Source: Streptomyces sp. WZ-12
GTDB taxonomy: Bacteria > Actinomycetota > Actinomycetes > Streptomycetales > Streptomycetaceae
Length of the DNA: 64,000 bases
Direction: 5' to 3'
Assembly: GCF_028898845.1 (NCBI RefSeq)
Contig: NZ_CP118574.1
Location: 8,419,001 to 8,483,000, forward strand
A program made the position numbers and the translations under genes. Below, one piece after another: positions 16,498-25,092 of this stretch (its first letter is position 1; each line of letters begins with the position of its first letter). The notes beneath the pieces are model-generated. The model did no database searches. It saw only the letters and a list, made by a program, of their open reading frames with translations, and had not been told where the DNA came from.

Positions 16498-17217
16498 ATG
16501 TACACCCAAGAACGCACGACAATGGCGAATTTGGTGGTCGGCGGCCCGGTGGCCGTGAACAGCTACGACAACGCAATCGTGGCAGCGCTCATCGAAAACC
16601 GGCCGGTCATGCTCGTCCACGCCTTCAACGGCGGCTACTTGAAGCCCGCCGACCTGAAGGAGGAGAGCCACGACAAGGGGGTCCAACTGGCCACTGCGCT
16701 CGATCCGGCCACCAAGGAGGCGGAGGGCCACCTCTGGTACATCACCCCGGCCGGCTTCTTTGGACAGCGGCCGCTGTACTTCATCGAGAGCGCCGCGGGC
16801 CAGGCGACACCCAAACCCGCCGCGGCGGGCGAAGCCGACGGCGGCCGCGGCGACGACGGTAGGCCGAAGTCCAAGCGCCGGCGCATCACCGCCCACCAAG
16901 AGGCCCCCAAGAGCACGGCCGACACCCTCCAGGTCGGCCTCCCCGACAAGGTCGGCGACAAGTGGCGCGGGAAGAACGGTGCGCCCGAGGACACCCAACT
17001 CTGGGTCGTCACGGTGACGCCGTGGGGCGGGATCACCTTCGTGCCGATCACCCACCCCGACGCCATCCTCGGCTTCAAGGACCACGCGGTGACGGCCAAC
17101 AGCGAGGCGCGTCTCACCTACAACTGGGGCGGGGACTTCACCGGGACGGTCATCAACACGTTCTACCCGCGGCTGCCCAACGAGTGGAACGTCCCCTACC
17201 ACCACGTCTTCACGTGA
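16498..17217 (+). CDS. beta-trefoil-like protein with basic linker
   Basis: A 239-residue protein of unknown function. Two segments look like trefoil repeats: VMLVHAFNGGYLKPADLK...GHLWYITP...YFIESAAGQ near the N-terminus and QLWVVTVTPWGGITFVPI...ILGFKDHAVTAN near the C-terminus, resembling the QxW pattern of the neighbours. They are joined by a Gly/Asp-rich, then basic linker (GRPKSKRRRITAHQ). The end, TYNWGGDFTGTVINTFYPRL, is compatible with a beta-rich domain. There is no signal peptide. GTGAGG upstream supports the ATG at 16498; an ATG eight codons later is possible. It is 67 bp upstream of the trefoil-VCBS gene and surely in one transcription unit. The trefoil call is tentative. Confidence 0.6.
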   Translation: MYTQERTTMANLVVGGPVAVNSYDNAIVAALIENRPVMLVHAFNGGYLKPADLKEESHDKGVQLATALDPATKEAEGHLWYITPAGFFGQRPLYFIESAAGQATPKPAAAGEADGGRGDDGRPKSKRRRITAHQEAPKSTADTLQVGLPDKVGDKWRGKNGAPEDTQLWVVTVTPWGGITFVPITHPDAILGFKDHAVTANSEARLTYNWGGDFTGTVINTFYPRLPNEWNVPYHHVFT

Positions 17218-17284
17218 TCCGCGGTCACCGCCGTGCCCACCACGTCCCGAGCCAACGCCCTTACCGCCTGGAAGAGGCACCACG

Positions 17285-19138
17285 ATGCCCGTGCCCACGG
17301 AAGAACTGAAACTGGAGATCGTCCACGCCGCCACGGGGAAGACCCTGGGCGCCAAGGCCGCGCCGAGCGCGGACGGGGCGCTCGTCGTCCGCGACTTCCC
17401 CGATGACGGCCCGAGTCCGGAACAGTGGCAACTCACCCCCGTGCAGCCCGCGAAGGGCGGCCAAGGCGGTCAAGCCCAGGACGACCAGGCATACGTGATC
17501 CGCAACGCGGTCAGCGGGAAGGTGCTCGACAACCCCGCCGCCGCGGACCGCGGCGTCCGTCAAGGGGCTGCCGCCGCCGGCAAGAAGAGTCAGCAGTGGC
17601 GCCTGGTCCCCGTTGCGGGCGAGGCGGGCCTCTACTTCATCGAGGGCGCGACCGACGGCGCCGTGCTCGACCTCGACGACCCCGGCCCGGACGACACCCG
17701 GATCGTCCTGCGCGAGTACGACGACGGCGCGGCGAGCCAGCGGTGGCGGTTCGTCCCGGCCGAGCCCGAGCGCATCAGCGACCCCGTGCTGCGCTGGTCA
17801 CCACTGAACCACTGGAACGGCCGCCAGTCCTGGCGACTGGCCCGCTCGACCGCGCTGCGGCCAACTCCCGGTGCGACGCCCTCCTTCAGCGACCTGCTGC
17901 TGGCCGTCGAAGGGTTCGGGAGCGACAAGGACGCCGGGGAATGGAAGAACGAGGGAGCCCCCCGCTCTCCCAGCGGACAACCGGGCTGGTGGGCCGGGGC
18001 CGGCGCGCGCTTCCTCGTCGACACCACGGGAGCAAAGCGGGCGGACATCGTCGGGCTCAAACCCGGGAAGGGGGCCGTCACGTCGTCCAGCCGGGGCGAC
18101 GGGACGTTCGACGACGAGCGCGTCCTGCACCCACCCGTGCCCTCGCCAAGTCCCGCGGACCTGTGGACCGTTGTGGACACGACGGGCGACGGCAAGCCCG
18201 ACATCGTCGTGCTCGCCGCTGACGGTGTCCGGGTGTCCTCTCAAGGCGAGGACGGGACGTTCGCACCCGCAGGCGGCCAGCCGGCCCTGAAGGCGTTCGG
18301 CCACGGCGCACCGGCGGGTGGTTGGCTGGTCGACAGGCATCCCCGCTTCCTCGTTGACACCACCGGTGACGGCAGGTTGGACGTCGTCGGCTGCCACGAC
18401 GACGGCGTCTGGGTCTCGCTCCAGGACGAGGAGGGAAAGTTCGCACCGCTCGCCGACGAACCGGCCCTGAAGGCGTTCGGGCACAGTGCGGAGGCGGGTG
18501 GTTGGCTGGTCGACAGGCATCCCCGCTTCTTCGTCGACACCACCGGTGACGGCAGGTTGGACGTCGTCGGCTGCCATGACGACGGCGTCTGGGTGTCCCT
18601 CCAAGACGAGGACGGAACGTTCGCCGAACCCCTCTACGTCCTCGACGACTTCGGGGTCGAGCAGGGGTGGAGCTCGATCGAGGAGCACCCCCGGTTCCTG
18701 ATCAAGACCACCGAGGGCGGAGCACAGGACATCGTCGGGTTCGGCCCGCAGGGCGTCGTCGTGGCGCGCGGGCGGGGCGACGGCACGTTCGAGCCCGCGA
18801 AGCTGGTCCTGAACGACTTCGGGCTCGCCCAGGGATGGACCGGCGGGAAGCACCTTCGCCTCCTCGCCGACGTCACCGGCGACGGCAATACCGACATCGT
18901 CGGCTTCGGCAACGAAGGTGTCTGGGTGTCGCACAGCCGCGGCGACGGCCGGTTCGAGCAGGCTCAGTTGGTGTGCCGCGGGTTCGGGTACGACGAGGAC
19001 GCGGGCGGCTGGCGGGTCGACCGACACCACCGCTTCCTCGCCGACATCACCGGTGAGGGACGCGTCGACATCGTCGGCTTCGGCGGCCCCGGGGTGCACG
19101 TGGCCCGGAACCTCTACCGCCGCTTCCGGACCCGATAG
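17285..19138 (+). CDS. ricin-type beta-trefoil fused to PVL-like VCBS/FG-GAP beta-propeller
   Basis: A 617-residue protein. Residues 1-165 form a ricin-B trefoil with three QW signatures (EQWQLTPV, QQWRLVPV, QRWRFVPA). Residues about 195-610 contain repeated VCBS blades with the core pattern W-VD-HPRFL-DTTGDGRLDVVG, D-GVWVSLQDEDGTF, as in Psathyrella velutina lectin and many actinobacterial relatives. The Asp-rich TGDG loops are calcium-binding in such propellers. Two adjacent blades are nearly identical over 180 bp. No signal peptide is present. The likely role is multivalent sugar or surface binding; target sugar unknown. GGAAGAGG precedes the ATG. A strong hairpin follows the stop. Confidence 0.88.
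   Translation: MPVPTEELKLEIVHAATGKTLGAKAAPSADGALVVRDFPDDGPSPEQWQLTPVQPAKGGQGGQAQDDQAYVIRNAVSGKVLDNPAAADRGVRQGAAAAGKKSQQWRLVPVAGEAGLYFIEGATDGAVLDLDDPGPDDTRIVLREYDDGAASQRWRFVPAEPERISDPVLRWSPLNHWNGRQSWRLARSTALRPTPGATPSFSDLLLAVEGFGSDKDAGEWKNEGAPRSPSGQPGWWAGAGARFLVDTTGAKRADIVGLKPGKGAVTSSSRGDGTFDDERVLHPPVPSPSPADLWTVVDTTGDGKPDIVVLAADGVRVSSQGEDGTFAPAGGQPALKAFGHGAPAGGWLVDRHPRFLVDTTGDGRLDVVGCHDDGVWVSLQDEEGKFAPLADEPALKAFGHSAEAGGWLVDRHPRFFVDTTGDGRLDVVGCHDDGVWVSLQDEDGTFAEPLYVLDDFGVEQGWSSIEEHPRFLIKTTEGGAQDIVGFGPQGVVVARGRGDGTFEPAKLVLNDFGLAQGWTGGKHLRLLADVTGDGNTDIVGFGNEGVWVSHSRGDGRFEQAQLVCRGFGYDEDAGGWRVDRHHRFLADITGEGRVDIVGFGGPGVHVARNLYRRFRTR
18281..18640 (+). repeat. two 180-bp tandem repeats encoding VCBS blades
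   Basis: CCGGCCCTGAAGGCGTTCGG begins at 18281 and again at 18461, exactly 180 bp apart, and the following 150 bp differ by only scattered substitutions. This is a recent in-frame blade duplication or gene-conversion tract. Confidence 0.9.
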
Positions 19139-19214
19139 CCAACAGCGCACCTCCACAGCCGCAGCACGCCGACGCACCCACGGCGTGCCGACCCCCGCCC
19201 CCTCCGCCCCGACC

Positions 19215-19248
19215 TGCGGCCTGGCACGCGCTCGCCTGCCAGGCCGCA
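19215..19248 (+). terminator. hairpin terminator after the trefoil-VCBS gene
   Basis: TGCGGCCTGGCA (19215-19226) pairs perfectly with 19237-19248 across a 10-nt loop, 77 bp after the stop codon. It marks the right end of the cassette transcript. Confidence 0.7.
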
Positions 19249-19354
19249 CGAGTCCGACCGCACGATCCGTTGATCAGCGGCTGCATCGCCGGGAGTTGGC
19301 AGCGGTGGAGGCATTCGCCCCTCGCGCTCCCGCTGACCTGGTTACGCTGTGCGC

Positions 19355-20206
19355 ATGGATCGTCATGAAGCGCAAGCGTTGCACGGTGGAGAGATCGCCC
19401 CGGCGGTACGTGCCTGGTACGGTCCGGAGGATCTCGGCTCCGCCCCCGCGTTCGCGGGTGGATTCATCAACTTCGGTTACTGGCAAGGGATTTCCCTCGA
19501 CCGGCCGCTCGGTGCGGAGGACCGGATCCGTAGCCAGCGGAATCTCTACCGTCGCGTGCTGCGGGCGCTGGGGCCAGGTGGTGGGGCGGGGAAGGCCGTC
19601 GAGATCGGTTGCGGCCTGGGGCTGGGCAGCGCACTGGCCTTGGAGGAGTTCGGCTTCGACGCGGTGACCGGGATGGACATTCACCCGGAGCAACTGGCGC
19701 GGGCCCGTCGGGTCCACGCGGAACTGCTGGAACGGTCGCCCGACCGGCTGCGGTTCGCGCAGGGGTCAGCGGAGCACATGCCCTTTGCTGACGGGCAGTT
19801 CGACTCTCTGTTCACGCTGGAGGCGGCGCAGCACTTCCGGGACCTGGCGGCCTTCGGGCGTGAGGGCGCACGGGTGCTGCGCCCCGGTGGACGGTTGGTG
19901 GTCAGCAGCTTCTTCGTACCCGATGGCGGCGCCGGAAAGGCGGAGGCGCTGGCCGATCGACTGGAGAGCTTCGCCATCGACCTGGACGTGGCCCATCGAC
20001 TGGACGAACTACTCGACGCCCTCCAGGACGCCGGGTTGAGCGAGGTGCGCGTCGAGTCGATCGGGGAACACGTGTGGGCGGGATTCGACAGCTTCCTCGC
20101 CGGCATCAACCAGCCCGAGCAGTGGCCGCGCAACTTCCTCCGGGCCTACCGCGAGGGACTGTTGGACTACTACGTGGTCACCGCGCAGCGGCCCGCGGGT
20201 GCGTGA
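19355..20206 (+). CDS. class I SAM-dependent methyltransferase
   Basis: A 283-residue methyltransferase of the Methyltransf_11 type. Motif I is VEIGCGLGLGS, the acidic ribose-binding end of strand 2 is GMDIHPEQ, motif II/III are QGSAEHMPFADGQFDSLFTL and LRPGGRLVVSSFF. The N-terminal FAGGFINFGYWQG is common in small-molecule O- or N-methyltransferases. Substrate unknown. TACGCT ends seven bases before the ATG, with no ribosome site, so the mRNA may be leaderless. The gene stands alone between the cassette terminator and the GDSL hydrolase. Confidence 0.88.
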   Translation: MDRHEAQALHGGEIAPAVRAWYGPEDLGSAPAFAGGFINFGYWQGISLDRPLGAEDRIRSQRNLYRRVLRALGPGGGAGKAVEIGCGLGLGSALALEEFGFDAVTGMDIHPEQLARARRVHAELLERSPDRLRFAQGSAEHMPFADGQFDSLFTLEAAQHFRDLAAFGREGARVLRPGGRLVVSSFFVPDGGAGKAEALADRLESFAIDLDVAHRLDELLDALQDAGLSEVRVESIGEHVWAGFDSFLAGINQPEQWPRNFLRAYREGLLDYYVVTAQRPAGA

Positions 20207-20358
20207 ACACCGCGCAGCCCCCCGCCTGCCGTTCCTCCGCCGGGCGTGCCTCCGAGGAACACATTCCGCCGGCCAGGCATTGATGAGTACCGGACGGTGG
20301 TGACCACTCGACGGCGGTGTTCACCCGACCGCGAGAGACCGGAAGCGGAGGCGCGCCC

Positions 20359-21516
20359 ATGCCCAACACCCATGCGATGCAGGATGTCCCCTTGGTCGAT
20401 GGCCCGGTTGAGTTCCGGGGGGCGTTGGAATGGGAGACCGTCGGGGCGGCCGTGCTGCCGTTGCGGCTGCCCGCGTGGACCAGGGCACAGTATCCGGACG
20501 CGTTCATGCGCGGGGTGGCCGAGATGCCCTCGGGCGTGCGACTGGCGTTCCGCACCGAAGCGAGACGGCTGGAGCTCCAAGTCCTCACCACCGTATGGCA
20601 CTTCGACGACAGCCCGGACCTGATGGGCCCGGGGGTGGTGGAACTGGTCGTGGACGGGGAGTCGGTCGGCCGGGCCGCGGTGCCGGTCGGCAACGTGGTG
20701 CGCCTGGCCGACGTGCGGGCGGAACAGCGGCTCGAACCAGGTGCCCCCGGAACCGTGCGGTTCGCGGACCTGCCGGCCGGGCCGAAGGAGATCGAGCTGT
20801 GGCTGCCGCAACAGACCCGCACCGAACTGCTCGCCCTGCGCGCCGACGCCGAGGTCGCACCGCCCGCACCGAGCGACCGCCGCCGTTGGGTGCACCACGG
20901 CAGCTCGATCAGTCACTGCATTGCCGCGGACGCCCCCACAGGCACCTGGCCGGCCGTGGCCGCCGCGCTCGCCGGAGTGGACCTGCTCAACCTCAGCCAG
21001 GCCGGCAACGCGCTGCTCGACCCCTACGTCGCGCGCACCATCCGGGACGCCCCCGCCGACCTGATCAGCCTCAAGGTGGGCATCAACATCGTCGGCAGCG
21101 CATCGTTCCGGCGGCGCACCTTCGCCCCGGCGGTACACGGCTTCCTGGACACGGTCCGCGAGGGTCATCCGGAGACTCCTCTGCTGCTGATCTCGCCGAT
21201 CCTCTGCCCGTTGCTGGAGGACACCCCGGGCCCGCGGGTCGAGACGCCCGCGGGGGCGAGGGCCATCGGCGACCCCGCCGACGTGGCCCGGGGCGCCCTC
21301 ACGCTGAACGTCGTGCGCGACATCCTCGCCCGGATCGTCGCGGAACGCGGCGAGCGCGACCGGAACCTGCACTACCTGGACGGGCGCCGGCTCTTCGCCA
21401 CTGATGACATCGACGACCTGCCGGACGGCCTGCATCCGAACGCGGCCGGCTACCGACGGATCGGCAAGCGGTTCGCGGACGTTGGCTTCGGGCCGCGAGG
21501 GGCGTTCGGCCAGTAG
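20359..21516 (+). CDS. GDSL/SGNH-family hydrolase
   Basis: A 385-residue protein with an N-terminal beta-sandwich (about 1-170; VEFRGALEWETVGAAVLPL, WHFDDSPDL) and a C-terminal SGNH esterase domain. The nucleophile is in WVHHGSSISHC, block II Gly in NLSQAGNALLDP, block III in KVGINIVGS and the catalytic Asp-His in LPDGLHPNAAGY. This layout resembles two-domain carbohydrate or lipid esterases. No signal peptide is present. GCGGAGG seven bases before the ATG supports the start. It may be co-expressed with the upstream methyltransferase (152-bp gap), but that is uncertain. Confidence 0.85.
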   Translation: MPNTHAMQDVPLVDGPVEFRGALEWETVGAAVLPLRLPAWTRAQYPDAFMRGVAEMPSGVRLAFRTEARRLELQVLTTVWHFDDSPDLMGPGVVELVVDGESVGRAAVPVGNVVRLADVRAEQRLEPGAPGTVRFADLPAGPKEIELWLPQQTRTELLALRADAEVAPPAPSDRRRWVHHGSSISHCIAADAPTGTWPAVAAALAGVDLLNLSQAGNALLDPYVARTIRDAPADLISLKVGINIVGSASFRRRTFAPAVHGFLDTVREGHPETPLLLISPILCPLLEDTPGPRVETPAGARAIGDPADVARGALTLNVVRDILARIVAERGERDRNLHYLDGRRLFATDDIDDLPDGLHPNAAGYRRIGKRFADVGFGPRGAFGQ

Positions 21517-21618
21517 GCCGCGTTCTGCACCACGGCCCGCCCTCCGCGAAAGCCGTGTCTGCGACCCAGGATGACCACGAGCCTGGCAGCCGCGGCCAAC
21601 ACCGCCGCGATCGCGGAG

Positions 21619-21984
21619 TCAGCGCCAACTGGAGAGGGAGACCGACCGCGCTGATCCGCCGGGCTCCAACGTGCCGACCTGGACCGAGCAATGGAGCTTG
21701 GCATAAAACGACACGGTCTCGTGCGCGTGGTTGTACACCGACCGCGAGGGGGTGAACGGCACCTCCCTGCAGTCGTGTTGACGGTTGTGCACGGCCTTCA
21801 TCTCCCCGTCGAAATCGGGCTTCGACCAGAAGCAGACGGTACCTTCCGGGCAGGCGGCCTCGGCGCCGACCCGGGAGGTCGTCGCGGTGCCGGTCGTTGC
21901 GTGTGTGGGGACGGCGGTGGTGAACACGAGGGCGACCGCAGCGGCCAGCGGGCCCAGTGCCGCGGAGAGTTGCTGGATGCGCAT
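21619..21984 (-). CDS. secreted peptidase inhibitor family I36 (SMPI-like)
   Basis: A 121-residue exported protein: a signal peptide (to about THA, residue 29) and one I36 domain with CPEGTVCFWSKPDFDGEM, the conserved opening of Streptomyces metalloprotease inhibitors and beta/gamma-crystallin-like proteins. Four cysteines (about 45, 51, the DCREVP Cys and the LHCSV Cys) should make two disulfides. It may inhibit thermolysin-type proteases or simply be a stable secreted crystallin fold. It converges with the GDSL gene. Confidence 0.85.
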   Translation of the reverse strand: MRIQQLSAALGPLAAAVALVFTTAVPTHATTGTATTSRVGAEAACPEGTVCFWSKPDFDGEMKAVHNRQHDCREVPFTPSRSVYNHAHETVSFYAKLHCSVQVGTLEPGGSARSVSLSSWR

Positions 21985-22277
21985 GGGGTTTCCGGTTCTC
22001 CCGTGACGGTCAGAGCGTGCCGTGAACCAGGTCGCCTACCGGGCGTTCACCGGGAAGCGGGGCCGGCCCTGGCTCTGGACGCCCATCGCCCCCGGGAATC
22101 CGCCCTGCGAACCGGGTTCGTAGGAACCAGTGTGCGGCAGCATGCAGGGCCGGGGCGCGGCGTTCGAGTTACTGTCACGCTTACGGGCACCGTTGTACGA
22201 GTGCGTGCGGGGACGCGCGGAGAAGGTTCCCCTCACCCGGTGGAAAGCACGGTGCGGCGCGTGGGAGCTGGTCGGGC
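21985..22277. other. intergenic region without a supported gene
   Basis: On the minus strand a frame ending at 22036 encodes MLPHTGSYEPGSQGGFPGAM and a short Gly/Arg-rich tail. It lacks a ribosome site and could be a 35-residue peptide or a gene remnant, but I cannot support it. The promoter of the I36 inhibitor should lie at the left end of this region. Confidence 0.4.
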
Positions 22278-23348
22278 TCAGCGCGGTGTGATGGCGATGC
22301 CCTCGGGTTCGTGTCCGGTCGGCAGCGTAGCGCGGAGCTGCCGGGTGTAGGGGTCGATGACCGACACGCTGTCGGACCGTTCGTTGGTCACCCACACCCG
22401 CCGGCCGTCCGGAGTGACGGCGACGCCCTGCGGCTGCGCGCCGACGTGGACGTGGCCGATGATGCGGCGGGCGGCGATGTCGATGATCAGCAGGCAGTCC
22501 CGGGCCGAGTCGGCGACGTAGAGGAACCGGCCGTTGGGGCTGACCGCGTTCCCCAGCGGGGCCTGGCCGCCGGGAAGGCGGGCCACCACGACGTCGCGGC
22601 GGGTGTCGATGACCGAAACCGTGCTGGAACCGGTGTTGGAGACGTACACCAGGCGGCCGGAGGGCGGCGAGCTGATGCCGCTGGGGAAGTCCCCCACCGG
22701 GATACGGCGGATCGGCCGCGATTGTGGGTCGAGCACCGTTACCGAGCCACCGCCGTTGTCGGTCACGTATGCGCGTCCGTCCGGGATGGTGGTGATGCTG
22801 TGCGGCAGCGGTCCCACCCGCACGGTGGCGATCACGTGGCACCCCCGGGCGTCGATGACCGAGACCGTGTCCGAGCCGAAGTTGGCCACCAGCACCCTGC
22901 GACCGTCCCGGGTCGGCATCGCGGCAAAGGGCCGGCGCCCCACTCGTACGGTTGCCTTGACCAGCCTGGCGCCGATGTTGATGACCGAGACGGTGTCGGA
23001 CTGGCCGTTGGCGACGTAGACCGATTCGCCGTCCGGAGCCGCCCCCACGCCGGTCGGGCCGTGGCCCACCTGGACGGCACCGAACTTCCGTTCCAGGCGG
23101 GTGTCGTAAGCCGAGGCGGTCTCGGTGCCGCTGTTGGCCACGTAGGCGCTGATGCGGATGGGGTAGCCGGCCACGCGCCGGGCCACGGTGCGCGGCGGCG
23201 CGCCAGCGGTGACCAGTGTGCTGGTTAACACCAGGGCGGCGGCCGTGCTCCAGCACAGCCGGTGGCCGCGGCGGGAGAGCAGCGCGCTCGCGGCGACCCG
23301 GGTCGGTGTCTTGCCAAGAAGCTCGCTGGCCGGCGGAGGACGGTGCAT
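22278..23348 (-). CDS. exported YVTN-family beta-propeller protein
   Basis: A 356-residue protein with a basic N-terminus and a hydrophobic export segment (STAAALVLTSTLVTAGA), followed by seven YVTN blades: SAYVANSGTETASAYD, SVYVANGQSDTVSVIN, VLVANFGSDTVSVID, AYVTDNGGGSVTVLD, VYVSNTGSSTVSVID, LYVADSARDCLLIID, VWVTNERSDSVSVID. These form a closed propeller, usually a surface or extracellular interaction module in actinobacteria and archaea. The longer frame from 23606 was rejected since AGGAGA lies just before the ATG at 23348. No operon partner is visible. Confidence 0.88.
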   Translation of the reverse strand: MHRPPPASELLGKTPTRVAASALLSRRGHRLCWSTAAALVLTSTLVTAGAPPRTVARRVAGYPIRISAYVANSGTETASAYDTRLERKFGAVQVGHGPTGVGAAPDGESVYVANGQSDTVSVINIGARLVKATVRVGRRPFAAMPTRDGRRVLVANFGSDTVSVIDARGCHVIATVRVGPLPHSITTIPDGRAYVTDNGGGSVTVLDPQSRPIRRIPVGDFPSGISSPPSGRLVYVSNTGSSTVSVIDTRRDVVVARLPGGQAPLGNAVSPNGRFLYVADSARDCLLIIDIAARRIIGHVHVGAQPQGVAVTPDGRRVWVTNERSDSVSVIDPYTRQLRATLPTGHEPEGIAITPR

Positions 23349-23730
23349 GACTCTCCTGGGGCAGTAGTGATCAGTGCGCTCCACGACAGCAGGCATCGCG
23401 TGGTCCCGCAGTCCCGCTCTGGGCCAGACGGCCCCGTCCGACCCCTGAGGGGTGAAGCGGAGGCGTGCGGCAGCAAGGGCGGCTGACCCATCTGCTTCGG
23501 AAATGCGACCTACAAGTGCAGGAATGAAGTGGCGCGGGCCGGCAATGCCCTGACGAATTTCCGTGCTGCGGCCACGAGGTTCGGTATCCGCACGGAGGTC
23601 GTCCACGGCACCGGTGAAGGCGAGTGTCGATGACAGGTGCCCGGCGTCGCCACGACGAGCGGGTCGTGGACCGCGCCGGCCCTGTCACGGGCGACGTTCC
23701 CGCGCCCTTTCCGCGTTCTCCCGCGCGTTC

Positions 23731-23759
23731 CGCGCCGAGGTCGGCACGACCTCGGCGCG
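23731..23759 (-). terminator. strong hairpin downstream of the coiled-coil gene
   Basis: CGCGCCGAGGTCG (23731-23743) pairs exactly with 23747-23759, leaving a 3-nt loop. It lies 77 bp beyond the stop of the leftward coiled-coil gene and is its probable terminator. Confidence 0.7.
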
Positions 23760-23835
23760 CTTGCGACGCGATCAGCGACGGCGAGGGGGCGCGAGCACCG
23801 CGGCCGGTGACGGATGTACGCGCATGCGGACGAAC

Positions 23836-24828
23836 CTAGTCATCGCTGTGGGGAAGGCCATCGTCCAAGACGATGCGGATGGTCCGGCCCTGCCCCTCGA
23901 CCTTGGCGATTTCGGTCGCGATGCGGTCGTAGGAGGTCGTCGCCATCGCCCAGTCGATGGTGAGGGGAGCGGCGTCGTGACGGGTGTTCCACAGCTCGAT
24001 GAGAAGCGCGATGAGCGAACGCCCGGACAGGACGGTCTGGATGCGGCCCTGCTCGACGTCCTGGACGGTGGGCGGAGTGCGGAAGTGGGAGTGGTCGACG
24101 GTCAGGCCGGAGATCCACTCCCAGGTGTCCCGGTGCGCGACGAGTTCGGCGGACGCGACGCCGGCGGCCTTGAGCAGCAGGACGCCGTGGCTGACCTGCG
24201 GGACTTCGGGCCGGGCTGCGGGGACTTGCGCGGGGGTGGCGGTGCCGCGGTAGGCGTCCTCGATCGCCTTCTTGAGGGCGTGGTCCTGCTCCCGGCCCTG
24301 GTTGTCCTCCCCGGACACGGGCTGCGGCTCGGTGTTGTCCATGGTCTCCGCTTGCTGGTTGGCGTTGGGCTCGGCGTGCGGGCTCGGTGCGGTGGTTGCG
24401 GGGGCGGGCGGAGGCGTGGGCTCGGGCTTGGCCGCGGCCGGCTCCGGCGTCTCCACGGCCGGCTCGTTGCGGGCGTGTTCCGGGGAGTCTTCCGGGGCGC
24501 GGTCCTGGGGTGGTGGGGGTGCTGCGGCGGCGCGTAGCAGGTCGGCGAGTTCCAGAAGCTGCCGGAACTCGCTCCGGGTTGCGTGCAGTTCGCCGGTCAA
24601 CCGGTCCTGGCGGGAACGTAGTTCCCGATTCTCGTCACGTAGCTCGATGGTGCCTCGTTGAAGGGCCTCCTGGATCTGCAGGCGGCTCTGCGCGAGTTCC
24701 CCATGCAGGGCGGACAAGCCGTAGGCGGGGTCCTCAAGGCGATCTAACTTCTTCTCAAGACGACCTAACGTCTCCTGCACTGCCCCCAGTTGTTTCTTCA
24801 CGGCGTCGAATTCCTGTGCCCACTTCAC
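23836..24828 (-). CDS. coiled-coil protein with conserved alpha/beta C-terminal domain, unknown function
   Basis: A 330-residue protein in three parts. Residues 1-100 are a long coiled coil (FDAVKKQLGAVQETLGRLEK, ELRSRQDRLTGELHATRSEF). Residues about 100-175 are a Pro/Ala/Glu-rich disordered linker. Residues about 180-330 are a compact domain with HGVLLLKAAGVASAELVAHR, WEWISGL, SGRSLIALLIELWNTR and DWAMATTSYDRIATEIAKV. I do not recognise the C-terminal domain. The GTG start has GGGGAG four bases upstream. The architecture suggests an oligomeric scaffold with a globular effector end. It stands alone beside a region of gene fragments. Confidence 0.75.
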   Translation of the reverse strand: MKWAQEFDAVKKQLGAVQETLGRLEKKLDRLEDPAYGLSALHGELAQSRLQIQEALQRGTIELRDENRELRSRQDRLTGELHATRSEFRQLLELADLLRAAAAPPPPQDRAPEDSPEHARNEPAVETPEPAAAKPEPTPPPAPATTAPSPHAEPNANQQAETMDNTEPQPVSGEDNQGREQDHALKKAIEDAYRGTATPAQVPAARPEVPQVSHGVLLLKAAGVASAELVAHRDTWEWISGLTVDHSHFRTPPTVQDVEQGRIQTVLSGRSLIALLIELWNTRHDAAPLTIDWAMATTSYDRIATEIAKVEGQGRTIRIVLDDGLPHSDD

Positions 24829-24840
24829 GTAACTCCCCGA

Positions 24841-25077
24841 CTACTCTGCGGTGTTGATCGCGTTCGTACCTCCCCACGGGGGTGACGTGTGACGCGGCGT
24901 TTTCTGGCCGATTGCTGACCGGTTAGCGGCCGGTTGGTTGGACGGTCGGTCGACGGCCTCGGTGGCGATGCGCTCCGCCATGGCGTCCAACGGTGCCTGT
25001 TTGGGCTCGAAGTGCCCATGGAGGGCGCCGACCGGAACTCCGAGGCGAGTGGCCAGTTTGCGGGTGGAGAACCCGGT
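24841..25077 (-). pseudogene. TetR-family regulator fragment
   Basis: Within a minus-strand frame, about 40 residues, STRKLATRLGVPVGALHGHF followed by EPKQAPLDAMAERIA, match the helix-turn-helix of TetR regulators. The residues before TGFSTRK and after AERI do not continue the family, so only the DNA-binding core remains. It lies head-to-head with an FAD-monooxygenase fragment; TetR next to a flavin monooxygenase is a common pairing, so both may derive from one lost locus. Confidence 0.6.
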
Positions 25078-25092
25078 TGCAGCGCGGCTTCC

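Noticed and set aside
22036..23256. 406-residue minus-strand open frame overlapping the YVTN gene
   Set aside because: It is a shadow in another frame, rich in Arg/Pro/His; the YVTN frame has export signal, blades and ribosome site.
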